DNA of 64,000 bases, from contig JANRLF010000005.1 of assembly GCA_033762815.1 (NCBI GenBank), positions 69,801-133,800 on the forward strand. Reading direction: 5' to 3'. Below the pieces are notes generated by a model. It ran no database searches, was not told where the DNA came from, and was given only the letters and a program-made list of their open reading frames with translations. Each line of letters starts with the position of its first letter. Position 1 is the stretch's first letter. The DNA comes from JANRLF01 sp033762815. Lineage in GTDB: Bacteria > Bacteroidota > Bacteroidia > Chitinophagales > CAIOSU01. Below, piece after piece: positions 45,215 through 52,462 of this stretch. A program made the translations under genes and the position numbers.

Positions 45215-45958
45215 ATGCTGTCCCGGGCGCAAATTAAATACATTCAGTCACTTCAGCTAAACAAGTTCCGCACAAGGTACGGTGTATACTTGGCAGAAGG
45301 CGAAAAGCTGGCACTGGACCTGCTGCAATCAGGTGCCACGATACAACAGGTTTTTGCTACCGCCCCTTGGATAGCCGAACATGCCCATCAGTTTAACGCC
45401 CCACACACGGAAATACATACGATTACTGAAGAGGAACTGAAAAAAATATCCTCCCTTAGCATGCCCAATAAGGTGTTGATGGTGGTGGGTATCCCCTCCT
45501 ACCCTATGCCCCATCAACTGGACAATGGGCTGTATGTGGCCTTAGAAAATTTGCAAGACCCCGGCAATATGGGCACCATTATCCGTACCGCCGATTGGTT
45601 CGGTTGCAAGGGCATCATTTGTTCCGAAAATACGGTGGATGCCTATAACCCCAAGGTAGTACAGGCCACTATGGGTTCCATCGCCCGTATGCCCATCTTT
45701 TATGGCGATTTGGAAAGTGTTATCGTCAGTAACACCCATTTGCCCGCTTATGCCGCCGTTTTGGAGGGCGAAAATGTGTATAAGGCCGCTTTGCAACCCA
45801 ATGCCCTGCTTCTGATTGGCAATGAAGGCAAGGGATTGAGCGAGGCCTTGATAAAAAAAGCCGCCCACCGCATCAGTATTCCCCGTTATGGCCAGGCCGA
45901 ATCATTGAACGCCGCCATGGCTACCGGAATTTTGTTGTCCCTTTTTCGGCGTCAATAA
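45215..45958 (+). CDS. SpoU/TrmH-family RNA methyltransferase
   Basis: A 247-residue SPOUT-type enzyme that methylates ribose 2'-OH in rRNA or tRNA. An N-terminal substrate-binding domain (about 1-90, with RTRYGVYLAEGEKLALDLL) precedes the knotted catalytic domain. The three SpoU motifs are visible: ENLQDPGNMGTIIRTADWFG, LLIGNEGKGLS, and ISIPRYGQAESLNAAMAT. The ATG at 45215 abuts the TamL start codon (CATATG). Its 3' end overlaps the DHH phosphoesterase by 7 bases. Confidence 0.92.
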   Translation: MLSRAQIKYIQSLQLNKFRTRYGVYLAEGEKLALDLLQSGATIQQVFATAPWIAEHAHQFNAPHTEIHTITEEELKKISSLSMPNKVLMVVGIPSYPMPHQLDNGLYVALENLQDPGNMGTIIRTADWFGCKGIICSENTVDAYNPKVVQATMGSIARMPIFYGDLESVIVSNTHLPAYAAVLEGENVYKAALQPNALLLIGNEGKGLSEALIKKAAHRISIPRYGQAESLNAAMATGILLSLFRRQ

Positions 45959-46962
45959 ACCAGTTGCTCCTTGTATTGGGGCAATAGCGTTTCCAATTTC
46001 TTAAGGGTTTGCTCCAAGCTGTCGTGCGAGGTGCCCCCTGCTGCATTGTGGTGGCCACCGCCATTGAAATGCTTGCGGGCAAAGGTATTGACATCAAAAC
46101 TGCCAATGGACCGGAACGATAGTTTGATCATCTCCGTCCTGTCCACAACAAAGGCAGATAGGTTGATAGTGGATATTTTGAGCGGGTAGTTGACGATGCC
46201 TTCGGTATCGCCTGAGCGTACCTGGAATTTTACCAACTCGTTCCTGTCCAGGGCAATAATGGCCGTGCGAAGCTCGGGCACTATTTGCAATTTCTCGGTA
46301 ATGCAGTAGCCAAACAGGCGCAAGCGGAGTTCGGTAAAGCTGTTGAATACCATCCGATAGATATAGCTTGGGTCAATGCCCCTGTCCAGCATCTCGGCGG
46401 CAATGTGCATCACCTTGGGGGTAGTGTTCGGGTGTTGGAAGCCCCCTGTATCGGTCAGTAGGCCAGTATAGATGCAGTCGGCCATGTCCTTATCTATCAG
46501 GTGGGCATCTTGGTTCAGTTGTATGAATTCATATACCAGTTCGGCGGTGCTGCTGGCACTTACCTTCCATAAGCTGGCATCGGCAAAATTTTCTGGTTCC
46601 AAGTGGTGGTCAATCAGCACTTTGAAAGCCCTGGTATTCAGTTTCATTTGCTGGCCCAGGTCATTGATACGGCTCAGGGCATTGAAGTCAAGGCAAAATA
46701 TCACCTCCGCTTCATCTACCAATTGCTTGCTCTTGCTGTGCTGGTAGGGAAATATCAGCACTTCCTTATCGCCGGGCAGCCATTTCAAAAAATCAGGGTA
46801 GTTGGTGGGCACTACTACCGTCACCTGGTGACCCTTTTTCTTTAGGTATTGCCACATGGCCAAAGAAGAACCCATAGCATCGCCATCGGGGTTTTGGTGG
46901 GTGGTGATTACGATTTTCTTAGGACTGGCAAGTAAGTGGCTAAGCGCGTCAAAATTTTCCAT
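45952..46962 (-). CDS. DHH/DHHA1 phosphoesterase (NrnA-like)
   Basis: A 336-residue phosphoesterase likely to degrade short oligoribonucleotides and/or 3'-phosphoadenosine 5'-phosphate. Motifs: THQNPDGDAMGSS (I, with Asn in place of the first Asp of DPDGDA), FCLDFNAL (II), LIDHHLEP (III), TDTGGFQHPNT (IV) and C-terminal DHHA1 GGGHHNAAGG. ATG 46962 gives the usual N-terminus; a longer frame to 47136 runs into repeated sequence and is rejected. NrnA and c-di-AMP phosphodiesterases of the GdpP-type share this core; the small size favours NrnA. Confidence 0.9.
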   Translation of the reverse strand: MENFDALSHLLASPKKIVITTHQNPDGDAMGSSLAMWQYLKKKGHQVTVVVPTNYPDFLKWLPGDKEVLIFPYQHSKSKQLVDEAEVIFCLDFNALSRINDLGQQMKLNTRAFKVLIDHHLEPENFADASLWKVSASSTAELVYEFIQLNQDAHLIDKDMADCIYTGLLTDTGGFQHPNTTPKVMHIAAEMLDRGIDPSYIYRMVFNSFTELRLRLFGYCITEKLQIVPELRTAIIALDRNELVKFQVRSGDTEGIVNYPLKISTINLSAFVVDRTEMIKLSFRSIGSFDVNTFARKHFNGGGHHNAAGGTSHDSLEQTLKKLETLLPQYKEQLVY

Positions 46963-47003
46963 CAAGCAACGAATGTCATCAATTTCCGCAATATACCAAA
47001 TTG

Positions 47004-47069
47004 TTAGTATTGAGTAGCAAGTAGTGAGTAGTGAGACTTTATGAGGTAAAAGGTACGAGGGAAAAGGTA
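47004..47069. repeat. Heptanucleotide tandem array 1
   Basis: The sequence reads in steps of seven: TTAGTAT TGAGTAG CAAGTAG, then TGAGTAG TGAGACT, and after a short phase break TGAGGTA AAAGGTA, CGAGGGA AAAGGTA. The second half resembles the array after ndk (50448-50546). Confidence 0.75.
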
Positions 47070-47070
47070 G

Positions 47071-47090
47071 GCTTGTCCCGCTTATTTCAG
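47071..47090. repeat. Half-palindrome of the CTTGTCCCGC family
   Basis: GCTTGTCCCGC then TTATTTCAG directly follows heptamer array 1. The left arm matches the copy at 50549 exactly, but the right arm (expected GCGGG) has decayed. Confidence 0.6.
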
Positions 47091-47168
47091 CTTTAATCAT
47101 TTTCAAATTTTCAAATTCCCGAATTTCCAAATTCATTGAAGCATCTTGCTACTAGCGTCTAAAAAACA

Positions 47169-47279
47169 GTTTCGCAGGTATTTCGCAGGTGGTTCAAGGG
47201 GTGTTCAAGGGTACTTCAAGGGTATCTCGCAGGTGCTTCAAAGGGTGTTCAAGGGTATTTCGCAGGTAGTTCAAATCCT
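47169..47279. repeat. 11-base degenerate minisatellite
   Basis: About ten consecutive units of 10-12 bases, each beginning GT and alternating two types: GTATTTCGCAG (near 47179, 47255 and, as GTATCTCGCAG, 47222) and GTACTTCAAGG (near 47211, with relatives GTGTTCAAGG). Unit lengths are not multiples of three and drift, so the stretch is unlikely to be coding. Confidence 0.75.
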
Positions 47280-47345
47280 TTTAATTTACTGTTTATCAAT
47301 GCGTTGTATGAAAATCAGTGTGTTTTTTTGTTTTTTGCTCTATTC

Positions 47346-47373
47346 GTAGAGGGTAGAATGTAGAAAGTAGAGG
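47346..47373. repeat. Heptanucleotide tandem array 2
   Basis: Four perfect-phase units: GTAGAGG GTAGAAT, GTAGAAA GTAGAGG. Confidence 0.75.
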
Positions 47374-47392
47374 GATTTACGATGGAAGCCCG

Positions 47393-47451
47393 CCCCGCTT
47401 ATTGCAGGGATTTCAGATTTACCATTTACACCTGCCCCGCTTATTGCGGGG
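47393..47451. repeat. Two CCCCGC-TTATT-GCGGGG palindromes
   Basis: Copy 1 (47393-47409) is CCCCGC-TTATT-GCAGGG with one stem mismatch; copy 2 (47435-47451) is a perfect 6-bp stem with loop TTATT. Flanks (GCCCC before, ATT after) are also shared. The same palindrome type recurs at 50553-50568 and, half-preserved, at 47071-47090. Confidence 0.75.
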
Positions 47452-47662
47452 ATTGCAGCCTAAACCATTTTCAAATTTTCAAATCACCAAATTTTCAAAT
47501 TGTCCTTACATCACATCCTAAGACTATCTACTCAAGACTAATAAATAAACACATTCAAGCCGACAATCGATGGCAGCTTTTGGAGAATTTGATGGTTTTC
47601 CGAGGCAAGGTATTATCAATCAATGGCTTGTCATTCCGAGCGGAGTAGGGTGAGGAAATCTG

Positions 47663-47708
47663 CTGTCCGTCATGCTGTCTTGCCTTAGGCTAGAGAGCAA
47701 CTCCCACC
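47663..47708 (+). repeat. 46-base direct repeat, copy A
   Basis: CTGTCCGTCATGCTGTCTTG followed by CC-T-TAGGCTAGAGAGCA. Near-identical to copy B at 47855-47900 (only a few differences). It is preceded by GTCATTCCGAGCGGAG (47627-47643), a motif of the kind seen between genes in other Bacteroidota. Confidence 0.75.
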
Positions 47709-47826
47709 ACACTTTTGATAACGGCAATGAGCATGGAACGTGCCATAGGGTCACGGGCAATGCAGTTTGGTTATCAAATGGCATCAGGCTCACGACAAGA
47801 GGTCCCGATCTAGCCTAAGGCAAGAC
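47677..47826. mobile_element. Nested inverted-repeat element (MITE-like)
   Basis: Outer arms: 17 bases at 47677-47693 (GTCTTGCCTTAGGCTAG) are repeated inverted and perfect at 47810-47826. Inner arms: 9 bases TTTGATAAC (47714-47722) inverted perfect at 47770-47778. The 47 bases between the inner arms code for nothing evident. The structure would fold into a long interrupted stem. No flanking target duplication was identified, so mobility is only suggested. Confidence 0.5.
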
Positions 47827-47854
47827 GGGACGACGATGTTTGAAGCCAGTCATA

Positions 47855-47900
47855 CTGTCCGTCATGCTGTCTTGCCTAAGGCTAGAGAGCATCTCCCGCC
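47855..47900 (+). repeat. 46-base direct repeat, copy B
   Basis: Second copy of the 46-base repeat (copy A 47663-47708). It ends 8 bases before the stop codon of the PKD/T9SS protein gene, so it also forms the 3' flank of that gene. Confidence 0.75.
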
Positions 47901-47908
47901 AAGTACTC

Positions 47909-49888
47909 TTACTTGCCTACATGCAGCACATTTATCTTGCCCGTTGTTTCACCAATACGGTAGATATACAAGCCCTCCGCTAGGGCGGAAACATCGATGG
48001 TGTTGCTTCCCCGCCTGATGGTTTGTTTTAACATTGCCCTTCCCACCATGTCGTAGAGTACCAGGTCAGCTTCCTTGCTTTGCTCCAGTTCGATTACCAG
48101 CACATCGTTGGCCGGGTTTGGATATACCCTTACGCCTGTAAGCTCCTCAGCATCTTCCACGCCCACGGTGCCCCTGATGCGGACGCGCTTGGTGAGGGTA
48201 TCGGAACTGATGCCCGCACGGCATATCAAGCTTACGTAGTAGTAGCCCGTATCGGTATAGGTGTGCGAGGGGTTGAGCGTGAGGCTGCTGTCCCCGTCGC
48301 CGAAGTACCAGATGAAGGAGCAATAATCGGTGCCCCTGAAATCGAAGCTGGCCGTGTTGCCGGTCACGCTGCCTACGAAGTCGGCTCTCGCAGTACCCGG
48401 CTCCATGTAGCCGCAGGTGTCCGTGTAGGGTACCCTTACCTCCATGCTAAAGGTATCGGTCAGGTTGGCGGCACGGGTGATAAGGGTGACCGAGTAGGTG
48501 CCCGTGTCCGGGTAGGCGTGCGAGGGCTGGAAAGAGGTGGAATAGCTGCCGTCGCCGTAGGACCATTGGGCGGAGCATACCACACTGCTCAGGTCGCTGA
48601 AATGGGCGGTGGTGCCACTGACGCTGTCCAAGGCGAAAAGGGCTACCGTGGTATCGAACTCGCTGTAGCCGCAACTGTCCGCACGGATGACAATGACATC
48701 GGTATGGCGAACATTGAACACCGTCCTGTCATGCTCGCTGCTGAACCCCATCAAAATGATGTCACCCCCTGGCTCAATCAATACTTCATCGGTATAACTA
48801 TAGGCCCTGCCCTGTACTGGCGAAAGGTACCTTTTCCAGAGCATGTTTCCCCCTGCGTCCAGTTTGGCTAAATAGTGTAAATCCTTTGTTGGATTAACGG
48901 TAAAGTCATCATAAACGTCCCCTGCTATGATAATAGAACCATCTGCCATCTCCTTAGCCGCATGGAAATAGAGGTTAGGGTAGATGCTGTCATGGTAAAG
49001 ACGTTCCCAGAGGACTGCTCCGTTGGGAGAAGTCTTCACTAGGTAACCGTCGTTGCTGTTGACAATATACTCCCTTGCCCCCGCCAGCAGGTACCCACCA
49101 TCGGCCAACTGCTGTCCGTAGCCCTCTATTTGGTACAGCCCGGCAATGCCGTACTCCCTGCGCCATTCCTCGTTGAGGGTGCTGTCCACCTTCAGCATGA
49201 ACAGTTGCTGGTCTAAGCCGGTACGGGTATCACCGCTTATAAGAAAGCCCTTGTCCGCTGTCGGGATAAGATGTTTTGCATACCACCTTTGGGTTGTGTC
49301 CCCATAGCTGCGCTGCTGTTGGATGGTCCCATTGGAATCCATGACGGCAAGATAGCATTGACCGTTCGGTGGGAGCACGTTAAAAAGCCCAACAGCGATA
49401 AAGCCGTTTTTCCCATAATTAAGACCATCATTCAACCGGTCGTTGTAGCCCGCACTGGCCAATACGTGGTACAGGCTGTCACCGGTTTTGGATATTTTGG
49501 TGAAGGATCCGCTTCCCGCGCCTTCTATGGAGTCGTACTGTAAACTCAATATCCTAAAAGAAGAATCAGGCAATTGGAAAATTGCATTGGGCTGACAGCC
49601 GCCGGTTAAGACGGTAGGCCTGTATTGCATCGACCATAGGCTATCGCCGCATGGCCCTATCTCCAGTAAGTAGTTGTAGGATGGGATACCGACATGCGGG
49701 AAACTTTCCCCAGTAATGGCGAAACCGTCGTAAGTCCTGATAATGTCCCTCCCAAAATCGTCGTTGCCGTTGTTGTCATAGGTCCTAATGAAATAACATT
49801 GGCCATGTGCGGTTGCACTGAACAGTAGGCATACCATAAGTAGCCATATTCTGGCATGCTTTATTAAATACAATAGCTTTTTGCCCAT
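47909..49888 (-). CDS. PKD-domain protein with T9SS type A sorting domain
   Basis: A 659-residue secreted protein. A signal peptide ends near TAHGQ (residue ~30). Residues ~35-420 contain repeats of the kind D-G-G-x-L-L-A-G with W-x-x-x-Y-G (Kelch/propeller-like delta-60-type). Two PKD domains follow (about 425-500 and 510-580, each with YGDG and SHxYxDTG motifs). The last ~75 residues are a type A sorting domain: VRVYPNPANDVLVIEL, LYDMVGRAML and EGLYIYRIG. ATG 49888 was chosen because the longer frame to 50023 lacks a signal peptide. It is expected to be surface-anchored or released; ligand unknown. Confidence 0.9.
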   Translation of the reverse strand: MGKKLLYLIKHARIWLLMVCLLFSATAHGQCYFIRTYDNNGNDDFGRDIIRTYDGFAITGESFPHVGIPSYNYLLEIGPCGDSLWSMQYRPTVLTGGCQPNAIFQLPDSSFRILSLQYDSIEGAGSGSFTKISKTGDSLYHVLASAGYNDRLNDGLNYGKNGFIAVGLFNVLPPNGQCYLAVMDSNGTIQQQRSYGDTTQRWYAKHLIPTADKGFLISGDTRTGLDQQLFMLKVDSTLNEEWRREYGIAGLYQIEGYGQQLADGGYLLAGAREYIVNSNDGYLVKTSPNGAVLWERLYHDSIYPNLYFHAAKEMADGSIIIAGDVYDDFTVNPTKDLHYLAKLDAGGNMLWKRYLSPVQGRAYSYTDEVLIEPGGDIILMGFSSEHDRTVFNVRHTDVIVIRADSCGYSEFDTTVALFALDSVSGTTAHFSDLSSVVCSAQWSYGDGSYSTSFQPSHAYPDTGTYSVTLITRAANLTDTFSMEVRVPYTDTCGYMEPGTARADFVGSVTGNTASFDFRGTDYCSFIWYFGDGDSSLTLNPSHTYTDTGYYYVSLICRAGISSDTLTKRVRIRGTVGVEDAEELTGVRVYPNPANDVLVIELEQSKEADLVLYDMVGRAMLKQTIRRGSNTIDVSALAEGLYIYRIGETTGKINVLHVGK

Positions 49889-49992
49889 AGGATAAACCGA
49901 ATACGGTACGTATGCATATAAATATACGCCGTTTTCGAAAGTGGAAAGACACAATAAAAACAGATACCCGCTTTCTTTTCCCTGCGAATGGC

Positions 49993-50000
49993 TATTTTTG
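49993..50000 (+). promoter_or_regulatory. -7 box of ndk
   Basis: TATTTTTG, a full TAnnTTTG match, ends 27 bases before the ndk ATG at 50028. No TTG is seen at -33. Confidence 0.5.
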
Positions 50001-50027
50001 CGGCGGACAAAAAAACAAAACACTTAC

Positions 50028-50447
50028 ATGGCCACCAATTTGACCTTTACAATGATTAAGCCCGATGCCGTAAAAAACAACTATATCGGGCCTATTTTAG
50101 CAAAAATCAACGAAGCCGGTTTCCGTATCGTAGCAATGAAATATACTTCATTGACCCCTGAAATGGCCGGCAAATTCTATGAAGTACATAAAGAACGTGG
50201 CTTTTACAATGATTTGGTAAGCTTTATGTCATCAGGGCCCATTGTTGCCGCCATCTTGGAAAAAGATAATGCCGTGGAAGATTTCCGCAACCTGATTGGT
50301 GCCACCGACCCTACCAAGGCCGCCCCGGGTACCATTCGCAACCTGTTCGCAAAAAGCATCGAGGCCAACGCCGTTCACGGCTCCGACTCCAACGAAAACG
50401 CGGAGATAGAAGGCAACTTCTTCTTCAGCAAGTTGGAAAGATTTTAA
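50028..50447 (+). CDS. ndk: Nucleoside-diphosphate kinase
   Basis: A 139-residue enzyme that passes phosphate from ATP to nucleoside diphosphates through a phospho-His. The N-terminus TFTMIKPDAVKNN, the RNLIGATDPTKAAPGTIRN segment and the active-site His in NAVHGSDSNENAEIE (about residue 117) are all present. Length is standard. ATG 50028 gives the normal N-terminus; longer in-frame extension to 49941 crosses the -7 box. A heptanucleotide array starts at the base after its stop codon. Confidence 0.97.
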   Translation: MATNLTFTMIKPDAVKNNYIGPILAKINEAGFRIVAMKYTSLTPEMAGKFYEVHKERGFYNDLVSFMSSGPIVAAILEKDNAVEDFRNLIGATDPTKAAPGTIRNLFAKSIEANAVHGSDSNENAEIEGNFFFSKLERF

Positions 50448-50546
50448 CAAGGTACAAGGTAAGAGGTACAAGGTACGAGGTTAAAAGGTACAAAGTAAGA
50501 GGTACAAGGTACAAGGTACAAAGTAAGAGGTACAAGGTACGAGGTA
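50448..50546. repeat. Heptanucleotide tandem array 3, directly after ndk
   Basis: About 14 units of seven bases with consensus CAAGGTA and variants AGAGGTA, CGAGGTA, CAAAGTA; one extra A (within 50483-50490) is the only phase break. The array starts at the base after the ndk stop and leads straight into the CTTGTCCCGC palindrome, as array 1 does. Confidence 0.85.
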
Positions 50547-50548
50547 CG

Positions 50549-50568
50549 CTTGTCCCGCTATTGCGGGA
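50549..50568. repeat. CTTGTCCCGC palindrome
   Basis: Perfect stem TCCCGC (50553-50558) and GCGGGA (50563-50568) with loop TATT, led by CTTG (50549-50552). Same family as the copies at 47071-47090 and 47393-47451. Confidence 0.75.
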
Positions 50569-50618
50569 AGGTGCGCCTGTCACACTACTCCTGTCTATAA
50601 ATACATACAAAAAGGAGT

Positions 50619-50639
50619 GTTAACCAAATGTTAACCAAA
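50619..50639. repeat. Tandem pair of GTTAACCAAA
   Basis: GTTAACCAAA at 50619-50628 and again at 50630-50639, separated by one T. The unit holds the palindrome GTTAAC. It could be a pair of protein-binding sites upstream of dnaB. Confidence 0.5.
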
Positions 50640-50686
50640 GGTGCGTTGTCGAATCCGACAAATTTAATTGTCCACTTTAGGGCTTT

Positions 50687-50810
50687 TGTGGATAAAATCG
50701 GCGGCGGCCAAAAAATGTGGAATAACTAAACGCTTTTTGCGGCAAATAGGTGGGAAATGCAAAATCGCTTGTGGAAAAACAAGTGGATAAATAGAAAGAA
50801 CCGTGGAAAC
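50687..50810. promoter_or_regulatory. Cluster of DnaA-box-like sites upstream of dnaB
   Basis: All in one orientation (TGTGG reading rightward): TGTGGATAA (50687-50695, a perfect box), TGTGGAATA (50716-50724, imperfect), TGTGGAAAA (50770-50778, fits TTWTNCACA), AGTGGATAA (50782-50790, one mismatch) and CGTGGAAAC (50802-50810, weak). They may form an origin, a DnaA reservoir, or control dnaB; sequence alone cannot decide. Confidence 0.45.
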
Positions 50811-50875
50811 CAATGTGCGTCCGTTCTTGATTTCTTTATTTAAGGAATCATTAACAGGCTAGGATTTTCCTGCCA

Positions 50876-50883
50876 TATCTTTG
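50876..50883 (+). promoter_or_regulatory. -7 box of dnaB
   Basis: TATCTTTG, a full TAnnTTTG match, ends 35 bases before the dnaB ATG. There is no TTG at the usual -33 position. Confidence 0.5.
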
Positions 50884-50918
50884 ATGCCCCCTCGGAAGAG
50901 GAAAGAAATTTTGAGCTG

Positions 50919-52451
50919 ATGTCCGACTTATCACAACCACTGAAAAAAACCTTTAACCTAGCGGCAAAAAGAAGGGAGCCCGCTGATTTATCGCAACTGA
51001 TGTTCGGTAAAATACCCCCGCAGGCCCGCGACTTGGAAGAGGCCGTGCTGGGTGCCCTGATGCTGGAAAAGAACGCCGTTTCGGAAGTAATCGACATTCT
51101 AAAAGCAGAAAGCTTCTATGTATATGCCCATCAACTGATATACCGGGCAATATTTACCCTCTTCGGCAAATCGCAGCCCGTGGATTTGTTGACCGTAACG
51201 GAAGAGCTGAAGCGCATGGGCAGCCTAGAAGATGCAGGCGGGCAATATTACCTGATGGGGCTAACCAATTCGGTGGCCTCTGCGGCCAACGTGGAACACC
51301 ATGCCCGCATTATTTCGCAAAAGTACATACAGCGAGAGCTGATAACCATTTCTTCGGAAATCATCAAAGATTCCTACGACGATACCACCGATGTTTTCGA
51401 ACTACTGGACAAAGCGGAGAAAAACCTGTTCGCGGTGGCCGACCAAAACATCTCGCGCAACTATGCGAGCATGAGCAACTTGATTACCAAGGCCATACAG
51501 CAAATTGAGGAATTGCGCACCCATGACGAAAAGCTCACGGGTATCCCCAGCGGCTTCACGGCACTGGACAGGCTTACAGGTGGTTGGCAGCGGTCAGACC
51601 TCATTATCATGGCCGCCCGCCCAGGTATGGGTAAAACCGCTTTCGTGCTGAGCATTGCCCGTAATGCGGCGGTAGACTTCAAAAAGCCGGTGGCAGTGTT
51701 TTCCCTCGAAATGTCGTCCCTGCAATTGGTGAACAGGCTGATTTCTGGCGAAGCGGAAATTCCCTCGGAAAAACTGCGCAAGGGTAATTTGGAGGCCTGG
51801 GAATGGGAACAACTGACGCGTAAGGTGGACAAAATTTCAGAGGCGCCCATCTTTATTGACGATACCCCCGCCATCAATATTTTCGAGCTGCGAGCTAAGT
51901 GCCGCCGCCTGAAAATGCAGCACGACATACAGATGATTATTATCGATTACTTACAATTAATGTCGGGCGGTAGCGACAATCGTTCAGGGGGTAACCGCGA
52001 ACAGGAAATCAGTGCCATTTCAAGGGGCTTGAAAAGTATCGCCAAAGAACTGAACATACCCGTTATTGCCCTTTCGCAATTGAGCCGTGCGGTGGAAACC
52101 CGCGGAGGCGACAAACGCCCGCAGTTGTCCGACTTAAGGGAATCGGGAGCCATTGAACAGGATGCCGACTTGGTAGTATTCCTTTACCGCCCCGAATACT
52201 ATGGCATGACGGAGGACGAAAATGGCAATTCCACCGTTGGTATTGGCGAGGTGATTATCGCCAAGCATAGAAACGGTGCCCTTGATACGGTGAAAACCAA
52301 GTTTATCGGCAAGTTTGCCAAATTTGCCGACCTGGAAACCGATAGTTTTGAGGACTTGCGCCATAGCGACGCACGGCCCGAAATAGAGAATCCCGGTTTC
52401 CGCACCTTAGGCTCAAGGATGGATTCATTAGACGAGGAGGCCCCTTTCTAA
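50919..52451 (+). CDS. dnaB: Replicative DNA helicase
   Basis: A 510-residue hexameric helicase that opens the replication fork. The N-terminal helical domain (about 25-130, PPQARDLEEAVLGALML) and the RecA-like motor are both present, with Walker A RPGMGKTAF (about residue 235), Walker B IIIDYLQLMSGG (about 345) and motif LSQLSRAVETR. Length is typical of Bacteroidota. A cluster of DnaA-box-like sites and a -7 box precede it. Three short-gap genes follow (DUF4442, an exported unknown, fbp). Confidence 0.97.
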   Translation: MSDLSQPLKKTFNLAAKRREPADLSQLMFGKIPPQARDLEEAVLGALMLEKNAVSEVIDILKAESFYVYAHQLIYRAIFTLFGKSQPVDLLTVTEELKRMGSLEDAGGQYYLMGLTNSVASAANVEHHARIISQKYIQRELITISSEIIKDSYDDTTDVFELLDKAEKNLFAVADQNISRNYASMSNLITKAIQQIEELRTHDEKLTGIPSGFTALDRLTGGWQRSDLIIMAARPGMGKTAFVLSIARNAAVDFKKPVAVFSLEMSSLQLVNRLISGEAEIPSEKLRKGNLEAWEWEQLTRKVDKISEAPIFIDDTPAINIFELRAKCRRLKMQHDIQMIIIDYLQLMSGGSDNRSGGNREQEISAISRGLKSIAKELNIPVIALSQLSRAVETRGGDKRPQLSDLRESGAIEQDADLVVFLYRPEYYGMTEDENGNSTVGIGEVIIAKHRNGALDTVKTKFIGKFAKFADLETDSFEDLRHSDARPEIENPGFRTLGSRMDSLDEEAPF

Positions 52452-52462
52452 AACATTAGCCA

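Larger units (their letters stand above)
46963..47908. other. Repeat-rich intergenic region
   Basis: About 0.9 kb holding no credible gene. It contains two heptanucleotide patches, a partial and two fuller CCCGC palindromes, an 11-base minisatellite, TTTTCAAA-rich stretches (47098-47130 and 47465-47500), two 46-base direct repeats and a nested inverted-repeat element; each is listed separately. Confidence 0.7.

Noticed and set aside
45952..47136. Long (394-residue) version of the DHH phosphoesterase
   Set aside because: The extra N-terminal 58 residues are encoded by heptamer repeats and TTTTCAAA stretches; the family start matches ATG 46962.
47169..47279. CRISPR-like array
   Set aside because: Units are 10-12 bases without spacers, and there are no cas genes nearby.
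47146..47349. Open frame of 67 codons over the 11-base repeat
   Set aside because: The repeat length drifts between 10 and 12 bases, so no repeat peptide frame is maintained; it has no homology that I recognise.
47382..47648. Open frame of 88 codons in the repeat-rich intergenic region
   Set aside because: It covers the CCCCGC palindromes and TTTTCAAA stretches, so it is repeat-derived and not a likely gene.
49889..50023. N-terminal extension of the PKD/T9SS protein
   Set aside because: ATG 49888 gives a proper signal peptide; the extension would bury it and overlaps the ndk upstream region.
50687..50810. Definite replication origin
   Set aside because: Box number and match are too weak and no skew could be calculated; kept as a DnaA-box-like cluster only.
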